From Cladosporium sp. IMV 00045 (taxonomy: Eukaryota; Ascomycota; Dothideomycetes; Cladosporiales; Cladosporiaceae): 64,000 nucleotides of DNA. Positions 18,941-29,876 of this stretch are shown in pieces. Below the pieces are notes generated by a model that saw nothing but the letters and a program-made list of their open reading frames with translations, searched no databases and was not told the origin of the DNA. Positions within the stretch are counted from its first letter, which is position 1, and each line of letters begins with the position of its first letter. The translations under genes were made by a program, and so were the position numbers. Location of the stretch: assembly GCA_001931905.2 (NCBI GenBank), contig MSJI02000538.1, positions 127,937-191,936 of the forward strand, written 5' to 3'.

Positions 18941-21900
18941 ATGGCAGGCACTTCGAACAACGTACAGATTCCGAACGGAATCCACGCCAGCAAGACGAGC
19001 AACCTTCTACCAGACTGCATTATCGCTTCCAGCAACCGCTTCTACGACCTGCTTCCATTCTGTATCAACCTTTACCACGCCAATCCGCAGAGGTGGGGCG
19101 GCATTCTCCCATGGGAGTTTCCTCAGAACGCCAACAAAGAGGTTGAAGAAGCCTTCCTCCGCCAATGGTTCACTGAACTTGAAATCCATATGCAGGGCGG
19201 CGCACATGGCGACGGCGCAGGCTTTCGCTTCCTTAAGCAGGCGTGGTACAACATCGCCCTGTGGAACTACGAGCAGCGCATTCCTGCCATCGCCACCTGG
19301 TGGTTGCAGCAGGAAGAAAACTCGGACATCATCAAGGACCCAGCAATGCGCGAATTCCTCTGCAGCTCCAAAGCCACGCCGGAGACTTTCTTCCAGACTC
19401 GCGACATTGAGACGTATGGCTGCAACCTTCTCGTCTACGTGGTGAAGCAAATCCAAGACACCGTGAAGTCTGAGAAGGCCGAGTCGAGCAACGCGAGCGT
19501 TGACACCAAGACTGAGCAGCTCGAGAGCGAGCTGTCTCCGAGATCATCCAAGAAATGTAGAGCCATCCATTCCGCCTGTGACCCTTCCTCCGCCCGCTGC
19601 GGAAGCCACGTCGACTGGAGCTCGCAGCGATACATCCAGCGGGTCAATGAAGGTAACGCCTACCGACTCACAAATCACGCCGTTCCCAAGCTATCAAGAG
19701 CCCACGACTGAGCCTTACGGGAATCTCAAGAGCATCCGGGATTTCACTCCCAGTAACAACAATCACAATCAGCAGGTCTATGGGCGTAAGCGTGGCGGAC
19801 ATTTTGGAGGCAACGGCGGTCTGCGCCATGGTCCCATCCACGACAGGCGTCAACAGCAGACGTACTCCCCTACTATCAACAATGTCCAGCAGAATGCTGG
19901 AGTTTGCGATCCGAGCAAGTCGCTGTACAACGGTGAAGCCCCCGATTTCTTCCCTGCTTCTGGCCGTGTAGCGGTTGCTGCTTCACCGAACCCTGGTTTC
20001 CCTCCGCAAGGAGCTTCATCAATTCATCATTCTACACAACAAAACCCAAACGTGACGAGACAGCCAGCGCCAAACCAGTACTTTGGAGCCAGTGAGGATT
20101 ACTATCCAGGTGTGGTGAGCTCTTTTGGTTACAACGTGTACGTGCCGCCAAACCCCGACCTTCCATACGCCTACGGAAGACAATTCACGCAACCCAATGA
20201 GAACCAGAGTGTCGGCAGCGGTAGGTCAAGCGATGGTCCTCGGTACTCCAACTTCAACGACATCTCAAACTTTCGTCAAAGTGGAGACGCGCGGCGCAAC
20301 AGCTTCACCTCCAGAGGATCTGGCACTCGTGGCCAGAACAGAGGAGGACGAGGCCGTGGCGGCCGTCCGAGAGATTCCGTGAATGAAATTCCCGTATTCA
20401 CAGATGATCGTCAATATACTCGGAGGCCCTCCAATGAGTCTTTCACAAAGGCCGGCTTCAGCCAGGGTAGACGGTATGGCAGCGCATACCAGCAGGATTC
20501 ATGGCGCAGCGGCAGTGATCAGCCCCAAGTACAAACTGCTCAACCCCAGCGCTTCTTCTCTGAGCCAGAACAGTTTGTTGCGTTCCACAGCTTCCAAGGT
20601 ACGAATGAGCCACAACTATTGCCGCCCTTCGACAATGCCCAAAGGCCTCCCATGGCCTACCAAGGTCGCCAAAGCTCAGTCTTGCGCCATCCGCCGTCGG
20701 AAAATCAATCCTTGCAATCTCCTGCGTACCTTGACGATGAAGTTAATGATCGCTACATTGGACCCGGCGCTACCAAAGTCACCAAATTGCTCGTATACAA
20801 CATCCCTATGATACAGACGGAATCGGAAGTCGCAAAGCATTTCGCTGAGACTTGCGACGTTGAAGTGACAAGAGTCGACGGTCCGAAAAGAACCCACTGG
20901 CCTGAGCCAACCACCGGAATGGCTTTCATCTACTTCCCAGACCACAACATTGCTCGTCGCGTCCTCGACCTGAGAGAAGTCGAATTATACGGACAGTTAA
21001 TGCGTGTGAGGGTCCCGCGGGAATTCTGGACTGCCGGTCGATTTAGGGAGCAGCAGTATGCTAACTACCACGGCTTCGATGGCATTCCACAGGGAAAGGC
21101 TTTTGGCCCGGCTGATGATTCCATTCGCTGGTCGAACGAGCGTCCTCGGAACTTCATGCCAAACATGCCGGGCATAGAAGGCCACAGCTATCCTGGAACC
21201 AGCGAGGACACCGGAGCAGGTCCTACAGGCTTCGTGCCTTCAACCCCAGCGAATCGTGGTGGCAAAAAGGAGCCTTTGCTGCCTACACTGCACTCAACGA
21301 ACACAACCCCAGTGTCCTCAGGACCAAATACGCCCAAAAAGAGCAAGAAGCAGAAGAAGAACAGAATCACAACGCCACTGCAGAAGACGCCAAGAGGCAA
21401 AGCAGTCGCGGTTGAGGCTGCTGATAAGCACGTCACTGGCGAGGCTGCTTGTGATCCGGGTTCCAAGAGTGAACAGCCTGCTGATGATTCTTCAAAATTG
21501 CAAACTCGTGGAGCGTCGAAAGAGCTGCAAAAAGAAGGTACAATGGCTAGGCCTTCCTCTTCAACCACCAAGCAGTCGCAACGAGCAGGGTCGTCTGCCA
21601 AGGTGAAACAAGTGCCTGTCAACGATCCTCCGTCGGCTGGACCCAAGAAGAAAGAGCCTGAAGATCCGTCGAGAGGAAAGAGTCTGCCGGCACCACAGGA
21701 CCCCGTCTCATCCGTTGCCCAAGCACGCGAGACTGACAGCAATCCCGAGGCCGAGGTCGATTCCACGTCACCGCTTACCAAGCCTACTGCTGATCAAAGT
21801 GTTTCAATTTCATCATCTGATGCCCGCGGTCCGCGCAATCTCTCAGATTCCGATCATGCAGATGACAGCTTCCATACAGCCAACGGTTCTCCGTCCGTGA

Positions 21901-23729
21901 ACAAGCAGCCTCAAACCGAGGGCGCTACTACAGCCCAAGACTATTCCTCCTCAAGAGATTCAACCTCAGGGCTGGCGATTTCCTTCCGGTCACCAACACC
22001 ATCAAAGACAGCAAGAAGCGACCATCAAATCCATGAGAATGACGCGCCACGCGCAGAGAACACTCAGCACGGCCAATCCGAAACTAGTGGACGGACAAAG
22101 TCCTTTTCTACCAAACCTGTGGAACCTGTCAAGAAGAATGAAGCGGAAAAGCCTCTTGCACAGCGCGTGTCTTCTGGAAACTCGATTCCTCCAACCCCAT
22201 TGACTGCATACCACACCGCGCCGACCACGCCTGCACCGCCTCAGACCCCAATGTCGCCAAAGTCATCAGAGAAGCCCGCCAACCAGCCTAATTCAGCAAC
22301 CAAGAAGGGTCCAAGCCAGACTGAATCGTTCAGTATGTTTGGCAAAAAGCAACAGAAACAGAAGAAGCCGACCAAGGGAAAGGGGTCTCTCAAAGGCAAG
22401 CCACAGGACTCAAGTCATCCTCCCAGCCTCGCCAGTGGCTTGACCAGCCGCGACGACAGCGGTGCGGTGACTCCAACATTCTCAGACCTTGGTGCAAAGC
22501 TTATCAAAAGGCCTGAGCTCAAGATCAAGACTCGTGGTGGCAAAAGTACAACTGCATCTGCCAACGAGCCGTCAAAGTCCAGTCCAAACCCTCATATCTC
22601 GACCACAAGCGATGAAGCTGCATCCACTCTCGGCGAACAATCGTCCCCAAGCAAGCGCACTTTCGGCAATCTATTCGGCTTCCTGCCTGGTATGATCAAG
22701 TCCCCAAGCCTATCGGCCAGAGACATTGCAACGAAAGACACCGTACCCGATAACGCGCTAACGGATTCGAAGGCTCGGGCGACCACAGTGGAGGCAAATC
22801 TCGGCATTGACACGATGGTGTGCACAGCTGAAGACCATGAAGCCCATGATCAGCCTTTGCAAGACAACACGAGCGCAGAGTCGCTCGGCCAAGGACCTCA
22901 GACAGAGATTGACCTCGGAAAGCTTGACGAGGTCGTTGAGGCGCATGATACCGAGCCAGCCACTTCAGAATCAAGCAACTCAAAAAAGAAGCCAAAGAAG
23001 AACAAGAAGAAAGACAGAAAGTCAAAGAAGACTCCATCGCCCGCTGAAGAGAAGTCTTCCGATGGGAGCGAAAGCCATGAAATCGCGCCTGTCACTCCAC
23101 GTGACGCTGCCACAATGGATGCAGAGAACATGAACGACGCCTATCTTGACGACAAGTCTGACGACACGTCAATGACCGTGGGCCGGCCAACTCCACCCGA
23201 GACGCCTTCTGATGTCTCTCCAAGCAGAAGGCAGAGAATCGAAATGAAGAAAGCGGAACGTGAGCACCTCATTCAAGCCCCTGCTCCTCGCAACAAACAC
23301 GTGAAGAGGAAGTCGAGCAATAAGATTTCGACTCCAGCAACCACCACCCCTGCCCAAGAAACTGCGCTAGCCGTCCGAGACGCACCTTCTGAGACCGAAA
23401 CGCGGCAGCGCAGCAGGATCTTGCAGATCTATCAAATCAGCAGTGAGCAGCGAGTGGTGCTCGAGGTTGTGGGTGACGGTGGTGACGATGGAGACGAGGC
23501 CCAGGAGAGCAGCTCATCTAATGAGGGACTCTGTGTGATCAGCGGCTGGGAAGATAACGCGCCAAACGTTCAGATCGTTCGTGGTGAGCGGGTGGAAATG
23601 CTTGCGGGGGACGATGAGGGCGCGATGATTCAGCAGCTCTTTGGAGGAACTCAAGGAAGGGCAGAGACCCAGGAGCCACAGTATGAGCAGGGCAGGGTTC
23701 TGGAAGAAGGCGAATCTGATGAAGGTTAG
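18941..23729 (+). CDS. Large RRM RNA-binding protein, frame break near 19.55-19.70 kb
   Basis: Starts at ATG 18941 (GCCATGG context). The first about 200 residues are a Trp- and Phe-rich, folded-looking domain I do not recognise (RWGGILPWEFPQNANKEVEE; WYNIALWNYEQRIPAIATWW). The frame then changes. Either a 46-nt intron (19653-19698, GTAACG donor, weak acceptor) joins the exons, or one surplus A at 19553-19555 shifts the frame; the second gives a smoother Pro/Ser/Thr-rich sequence. After the break the protein is about 1,400 residues of disordered Gln/Ser/Lys-rich sequence with RGG-like patches (RGQNRGGRGRGGRPR), one RRM at about residues 610-690 (TKLLVYNIPMIQTESEV; GMAFIYFPDH as RNP1-like), Lys-rich tracts and a glutamate-rich end. 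Total about 1,580-1,595 residues. Likely binds mRNA; target unknown. Confidence 0.7.
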
Positions 23730-24219
23730 TTGTGATGACTTCGAGGGAGTTCTGGTGATTTTGAAAGGGATGGGAATTGCGTTTCGGCGTCATTTGCCCA
23801 AAGCAGACCAGGAGAAAAGGTAATCAGAGGAAGCTTTGAAAAATGAAGATCATGAAGACGTAGCTTGAAAGCAATCACATTCGGGAGGACAGCATGAAAT
23901 ACAGTGCCTGATCTAGCATACCGCATTTATCCCGCCCACGGTGACTCCCAACTTCCCATCCTCCCAGAGTTGCCAAGGCCATGCAACAGCATCCACCCAT
24001 CATCATTTCCAGTCCAGGGCGTCGTAGAGAAATATACGTGACATTTGCAAGAAAAAACCAGATGATCATGAACGCCGTTGGGTGTTGTTCCATTTGCTTT
24101 CCGCTACTGCAACCTCCCACAACAGCTTCTCCTCCCTTCCCTCAGTTCCTTCATTTCGAAATCCATCACTCCGTCATTTTTCCGTGCCGAAGTAACTGGC
24201 TCTACCCGAGGTTGGCAGC
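23730..24219. other. Convergent 3' ends of RRM gene and eS30
   Basis: 490 bases holding both 3' UTRs. No credible ORF or RNA gene. Confidence 0.4.
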
Positions 24220-24573
24220 TTAAGAGGTCGGGTTGGGGTTCATCTTGCGCTTGCCGCCGGTCATGACGACGTTTACGAAGCGGCGGGTGTAAGTGACACG
24301 CTTCTTCGCGCGGCCCTTGGGAACCTTCTTCTTCTCCTGCTTCTCGACCTGTGTTGCGCATGCGGCGTTAGCTACTGATGTCCCAGAGACGCGCCGTCGA
24401 TGGCGCGGGAGCGGTGGGCGGCGGCAACGTGGTGTGCGAAGTTTTTCGGTCGGGTGGCGAGCGTCTTCTCAATTCTTGCGCCGCCGCTGCTCGTGGGGAG
24501 GAGTCTATCGTACCTTGGGGGTCTGCGACTTGACCTTACCGGCACGCGCGAGCGAACCGTGGACCTTACCCAT
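24220..24573 (-). CDS. RPS30: 40S ribosomal protein eS30
   Basis: Small basic protein of the 40S subunit. Exons 24573-24514 and 24348-24220 flank a 165-nt intron (24349-24513) with a GCTAAC branch point and a CAG acceptor; together they give 62 residues, the size expected for eS30 without the ubiquitin-like FUBI fusion found in animals. Diagnostic blocks are [20 protein letters not shown] in exon 1 and [20 protein letters not shown] in exon 2, ending KMNPNPTS. Divergent from a secreted CREG-like gene, with 447 bp between the starts. Confidence 0.97.
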
Positions 24574-25020
24574 GTTGGCGGATGATCTGGGGTTTTAGAT
24601 TTGTCGTCGGAGTCGTCTGTGTGGCGGGAAGTTGGAGTCAGTGTCTGTCACTGTGTGCGCGGCGCTTTTCGACAGAAATCGGAGTGACCAGCGGTTTGTG
24701 GGCAACTGGATGTCGGCGGCGCTGATGATTTCGAGAAACGTACCTGTTGTGCGATGGGTTCGACGTCGCTTGGAGAGACTGGCTGGCTGGGAGTGTCGTC
24801 GATGACTTGCCCCCAATGAAGACCAAATTCGCTGGTGCCCGCTTTTGCCAAGAGTGTGTCGAGCCTCAGGCTGCAAGTAAGACGCGTGCACGGACTTCGG
24901 CTTTCGGCTGGCTGCTCAGCATCATGGAGATTGATAAGATCGGAGTCGTGCGATGGCTTCTCATCTGTTGCGGTGCCATCATACACGATTTGGTTTGAGC
25001 GACGGCATAACTTCTTGAAA
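24574..25020. other. Divergent promoter region, eS30 and CREG-like gene
   Basis: 447 bases between two starts; no coding or RNA feature seen apart from the presumed promoters and leaders. Confidence 0.4.
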
Positions 25021-25833
25021 ATGCATTTTACCTGGATATCTTACTCGCTTTTGGGCGTTGCGTCTGCACGATCATTCTTACGAGATGAACCTCAACATGC
25101 CTTCTCCAACCCGCCTGTTGACGAGCAGTTCTACAAGATCCCGACCGTTCACGAATCCGCGGTGATGGCAAGAAGGATACTGCACCTAGCATCCGAGGGA
25201 ACACTCGTGACAACGTTCCCCGAGAAAGACTCGAAGAGCAACACGGCTGAAGATCAAGACGTGGAAGCACTTTGGGGACTACCATCCGGCGTAGAAGGCA
25301 GCCCTATTGGTCTTATGGAGTACATCGGCGACTGTGAAAACGACGGAAACCCTACGATACTCGCTATAGACATCGCCACGCCTTTCAGGAACTACAAAGC
25401 CGGCAGCAACATCTCCCTCTCCGTGAGATGGTGGCCGACACAGACGCACACATACTCTTTCTTTGCAAACGGCGGAGCAGATGCTGCAGACATCCCGACC
25501 CCTCACACACCAGCTGCGCTCCCACGCTTCAGCCTGCACGGTCGTCTGGAAGAGGTGGACTTGAAGGATTTCCGCAACGCTCGCATTCCCTTGTGCTTTG
25601 TCCGGAAGCACCCGGACTCTGTTCTGTGGCAGCCGGGGAATGATGTGCACTCGTCCAAGTACGTGAGGTTTGTTGTTGAAGAGGTGTTCTGGTTTGGTGG
25701 GTTTGGCGATCGTGCGAGGATTGGCTGGCTGCCTGTTGAGGAGTGGCGGAATGTGACGAGCGAGGAGATTGAGCAGTTGAGACTGCCGGGTGAGAAAAAG
25801 CAGACGAGTGTTTGGTGGAAGGAGTGGTTGTAG
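25021..25833 (+). CDS. Secreted CREG-like protein (pyridoxamine-oxidase-like barrel)
   Basis: Single exon, 270 residues. The N-terminus (MHFTWISYSLLGVASARS) is a short signal peptide, probably cut after ASA. The body matches the CREG-type FMN-binding split-barrel fold: helix ESAVMARRILHLASEGTLVT, then a glycine/proline loop GLPSGVEGSPIGLMEYIGDC, LAIDIATPFRNYKAGSNISL, a segment LPRFSLHGRLEEV, then CFVRKHPDSVLW and the closing FVVEEVFWFGGFGDRARIGW. Family members are secreted or vacuolar/lysosomal glycoproteins that often lack flavin; no reaction can be assigned. An NVT sequon near the end fits secretion. No intron is needed. Confidence 0.8.
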   Translation: MHFTWISYSLLGVASARSFLRDEPQHAFSNPPVDEQFYKIPTVHESAVMARRILHLASEGTLVTTFPEKDSKSNTAEDQDVEALWGLPSGVEGSPIGLMEYIGDCENDGNPTILAIDIATPFRNYKAGSNISLSVRWWPTQTHTYSFFANGGADAADIPTPHTPAALPRFSLHGRLEEVDLKDFRNARIPLCFVRKHPDSVLWQPGNDVHSSKYVRFVVEEVFWFGGFGDRARIGWLPVEEWRNVTSEEIEQLRLPGEKKQTSVWWKEWL

Positions 25834-26326
25834 GGGTTGTATATACGTGAAAGATTTGAGGTCAGCAGGATGATTGGAGTATTTGAGAAGCATGTAATGG
25901 CGATGCATTAAGAGTACTAGATTGAACACATAGGCGCAATGACATGAAATAGTCACTTGGATGTGATGAAATGCAACGAAGCGTGCTCACTGTAAGGCTT
26001 GGACCACACTCAGAGAACCCTGTTTCCGGATATACTAGAATGGCTTTTGTCGTTAAAATACGTTCATGATCACAAGGAATTAAGTCATGTCTTTCAGGTA
26101 ATAACGGTGTTGCGTTGAATGGCTACGGTATGTTCCTGACAGTTTTGATTTTGCGACAGTTCATGTCCGGTACATCATGGCTTGTTGGACAAGCGGGAGA
26201 AGAGCAGTCAAGCGCTCTTCAACCATCATCGGAAGGAGAGATCGCAGCACTACAAGTATGAACTGTTAGACGAAACCTTCTCGTCCACCATGATAGCGAG
26301 GCTACATACATGGAATATTACGAAAC
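25834..26326. other. Intergenic, no gene seen
   Basis: 493 bases between two genes on the same strand, A/T-richer than the neighbours. Presumed 3' UTR and promoter. No RNA gene found. Confidence 0.4.
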
Positions 26327-27078
26327 ATGACCTACCGCATAGATGATCGATGGCTATGGCTGGGAACGGGTGTCGCCCTCTTCATCGCGGTCAAGGGCAT
26401 CAGCTATGCCATCCGCGATATTGTTCGCTTAACCGCCATACAATCCCTCAAAGATGAATCAGAAGATGAGCGCCAAAAGCAGCCAGAGGATTGTATGTAG
26501 TCTCTCTTCGCAGTCCCTCAGTCTCGCCTCAGCTAACAAAATTCCTAGCAATATCTTTGGACGTGCTGCAAACACTCGCCACCTCACCCAACCCAGACAT
26601 CAGCAAATCCGCCATCGACCTGATCACCGCGCGCTGCTTGAAGACAGACGGCTTATACCAGTCCGTCCAAGTAGACGCCGCATCATCAGATCCGATCTTA
26701 CGAAGCAAAGCTCGCACGGCACTATCATTCCTCCGCAATTGGTCTTCTGCCGAATCGATAGGCCCCCTCTCGCCTCACCACGGCATGGGCAGACGCGGCG
26801 TCAGCGTCGGCAACCCGGGCTTGTCACCCTCAGTACTATCGAATGACTACGAATTTGACCTTGGAGCCGCGCCTGAGTCTGAATGGGTTCGCGCGACGCG
26901 TGATTTCGGTTTCATTCCCTCGGAAGACGACCCTGTCGCTGGATGGGCGGCTGTGCCTCGCGAGAGGGATAGCTCTGTAGATGCCGAGCTGCGCCGGCGT
27001 AGGAGGGAGGCTATGGTACTGCATGAAGGCGTGGGAGGGCTTGGTGAGGAGGATATTATCCGACCACGCATGAGATAG
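26327..27078 (+). CDS. Single-pass membrane protein of unknown function
   Basis: Two exons, 26327-26492 and 26549-27078, around a 56-nt intron (GTATGT donor, AGCTAAC branch, CCTAG acceptor) give 231 residues. Residues about 9-29 form one transmembrane helix (WLWLGTGVALFIAVKGISYA) right after a short MTYRIDDR head, suggesting an N-terminal anchor with the rest soluble. Residues about 56-120 are helical and repeat-like (SLDVLQTLATSPNPDISKSA; RSKARTALSFLRNW), reminiscent of an ARM/HEAT-type helix pair; the remainder is mostly polar and ends in an Arg-rich helix. I do not recognise the family. It converges on 3-hydroxyanthranilate dioxygenase, with 172 bp between the stops. Confidence 0.75.
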
Positions 27079-27250
27079 GACCTCACGGTCTGTGGGTGGT
27101 TGCAGCAAGGCATCTTTCCCTCTCGCACTGACGCTCTGAGGGACTAACTTCTACACGGCGTATTTGTACTTGTACACTCTCTCAAAATGCGCCTCATTTC
27201 TCGTAATCAAACACATCACATTCGTCATAACATCACAAACCAACCCTCTC

Positions 27251-28009
27251 TCATGAAGGCGCAGTCCTCATCTTCTCCATAACCTCCGGCTTAGGCTTCA
27301 CATCACACACCTCACCACAGCTCTTACACTTCCTGGCCTCCTCATTGGCCTCAAAAGCCTGCACCGCCGCCTTGATCTGCGTCCCCAAATCCGTGCAGTG
27401 GAAACTCTCCTCGTGCACTTTCTCCCCGCAACCCTGACAATACCACCTCATACTATCCACACTATCCGCCGGTCTCGGCTGCTCGATGACCACACCGACC
27501 GTTTCGGCGAAGCGCACGGGGTTGTGCGGCACGTTGCCCGGAAGCAGGAAGAGCTCGCCCTCGTTGATGTAGATGTCGCGGAAGGCGTTGGTGGTGGGCT
27601 CGACGGTTTTGAGGAGCATGCGGCCTTTGTGCTGGTAGAAGAATTCGGGCGTCGAGTTGATGTGGTAGTCGGTGCGGGCGTTCGGGCCGCCTACGATCAT
27701 TACTGTGAGCGGGTCGTTGTAGATTAGGTGGTTGTTGATAGGGGGTTTGAGGAGGTGCGAGTTGGTCTCTAGCCTGGGAAGTTGGAGGGTTAGTTGGGGT
27801 GGATGGAGTAGATTGCGGATGTTGTGGACATACCATTTGGGAATGTTCAGAGGGTTCGACAAGGGCGGTCCTGCTGAGCGATCTTTTGCTGATGCGTAAC
27901 TTGCTCGTTGGACGTGTTGTCTGATGATACCAGAGTTTTGAGAGGCTGGCGCTGCTCTTCTGGCTGTTTGGCGGCATGCCGCAGCTAATGGTGACCGTAT
28001 TGACTGCAT
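27251..28009 (-). CDS. BNA1: 3-hydroxyanthranilate 3,4-dioxygenase (kynurenine pathway)
   Basis: Opens the ring of 3-hydroxyanthranilate to give the quinolinate precursor for NAD. Exons 28009-27834 and 27773-27251 give 232 residues. The 60-nt intron (27774-27833) is a multiple of three with no stop, so an ORF reads through it; splicing restores the family sequence NIPKW-LETNSHLLKPPINN. The cupin iron ligands lie in TDYHINSTPEFFYQ and PGNVPHNPVRF; the C-terminal rubredoxin-like site is CQGCGEKVHEE plus CKSCGEVC. Family members normally begin close to the NIPKW block, but here about 52 extra residues precede it, rich in Arg/Ala/Ser without acids until late and containing QRASYAS, which looks like a mitochondrial presequence. 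An unseen first exon remains possible. Confidence 0.93.
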   Translation of the reverse strand: MQSIRSPLAAACRQTARRAAPASQNSGIIRQHVQRASYASAKDRSAGPPLSNPLNIPKWYVHNIRNLLHPPQLTLQLPRLETNSHLLKPPINNHLIYNDPLTVMIVGGPNARTDYHINSTPEFFYQHKGRMLLKTVEPTTNAFRDIYINEGELFLLPGNVPHNPVRFAETVGVVIEQPRPADSVDSMRWYCQGCGEKVHEESFHCTDLGTQIKAAVQAFEANEEARKCKSCGEVCDVKPKPEVMEKMRTAPS

Positions 28010-29876
28010 GCTGGAAAGTGTGTAAAATTATCTTCTTTTGGTGAAGCAGAAAGAAACGGAGATATACCTATTCATGTTATTGATTTCAAAGCCGCAGTTG
28101 ATGAGCTCATGTCAGCTTACAGTATCAGATCGGCACGTCAATTCACCGGCGCAGGCTTCACGGAGTCGATCGCTTCTGACAATCCGCTTCCTTCGCGTTG
28201 AACATCTTGTGCGTACCTAGCCTACCTACCTATGAAACACACCTCGAATACATCTCTCCAAAACATTCAAGCCTGCAAAGAACTTGACAGACCATCAAAC
28301 ACTCCGCAGATTTTTCAGTGTCCGAGAAAACTTGTAGTCCACAAGTCAATTCTGTACACCCAGATTGTCTACGGCTAAAGTGGAACCGAACTACATTCCC
28401 CTAGCGATGGTCCAATGGATGTGCGATCAGACTTCGTAGACCAGCAAATGTTGAGCAAATAATCGTCTATGGATGGCCAAGTCGTGCAGCAGGTGTGATA
28501 TCGACACAGTCGAGATGAGTCGCTTGGAAAGAGACTACTGAAGAACAGCTGCGCCTATGAAGTTTGCTTGACAGATATCGACCAGAAGAGGAGGAACGAA
28601 TGACTGACAACACATTTCCCGGTCGCTTGAAGTCGTCGCTTTCGCACGACTAGCACGATAATATCTCCGACCTGTAAAGTGAAGGCATGAAGCCATCGTC
28701 AAGTCCATCACGAAACAGTCTGATCCAATCAAGTCCTTCTTGGCAACTTCGGCGCGTAAAGGAATCCTTTTACTGGACGCCAGCGTCTGCATGTGCATCC
28801 AGACCGCAGTCACCACCGGGATCTGGGCAGATCACAGCAGCGACTCCGCTTCTCCACCTGCTGCTGGATCATCTCATTCGCTCCGATGGGACATTTACGA
28901 TGGTCTTGACGCTGTACGATGCATGCACGCGCTGATAGTTGGACCGTCATGCCGACTACGTATGGTGACATGGCTTGATTGCAACACTCACTGATGAATC
29001 TCCAGGCCACGTTCACTTCCAAAACTCTGGTTCTGGTATTGTGAGACGTGACGAAAGCTTTGGGAACACCAGACGAGGCACTGCGTGAAGAGAGGCTTGC
29101 ACGATGTGCTTCTTCACGCCTGTCATCAACAGGAGCGACCTCTTTCAGACGCAGGGTGCACTCCAGACCCGGCCGGCTCGGACTTCGCATGCCAGATCGA
29201 CTGCCGTGTATATTGCAACAAAGAGCAAAGGTTCTCTTCTTATCCGGAAGCGCCAATCTAGCGAGTCTAGCAAAGCATGAAAGTGCTCTACGGTCCACCC
29301 GCCACGGCGCCCGGTGCCGTTGCTCGTGTACTACGCAGCCAATACTGAATGGCACATTGTCGCGTGGCGCTCTTGACCATGTGCCCGTATTGATCAGGGT
29401 GCATCTCCAAGAGAGCCAAGATGACATGTCGATAGGTGGGTCCATGATTTGTGACAGGGTCTTCCACTACTGTAAGTGCTCTGGGCCCTTGCATTATTGA
29501 GCCGACCGACCTCTTGTCGCTCCGCGCCTGCTTAGGACTCCTCATATGCATCATTTATCATATGGCCACTTCTCATGCCCTTTGTCCTGCCCTGATCCAC
29601 CCCTGCTACTTTCTAACAACCACCGCAGTATGACTTAACACCATCGACTTACAACAACCTCCCGGAACATACTGATCTTATAAGAGGAATGCTGAAGCTA
29701 GTACCACCTCACCATCGACATCGTTCTGGTTACACAAAACGCCAAATTTAGCAACGTGAGACTGCACCTGCAGGCGTTCCGAAACTTCCTGCCACCAAAC
29801 CACCGGTCGCCTTCAAGGCGGCCACATCCCCCGCTATCGAGACCACCGCGGTCGATACCATACTCGACTTTCAATC
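28010..29876. other. 1.9-kb intergenic region, no gene seen
   Basis: Several open frames up to 211 codons (28810-29445, minus) have Arg/Cys/Ser-rich composition and no recognisable domain. The right end is the leader and promoter of the ferric reductase. No tRNA or repeat noticed. Confidence 0.4.

Noticed and set aside
24349..24513. Possible snoRNA inside the eS30 intron
   Set aside because: No convincing C/D or H/ACA box set was found in the 165-nt intron.
28810..29445. 211-codon minus-strand frame starting at ATG
   Set aside because: Composition (Arg, Cys, Ser, Trp) is typical of non-coding GC-rich sequence; no domain or splice context.
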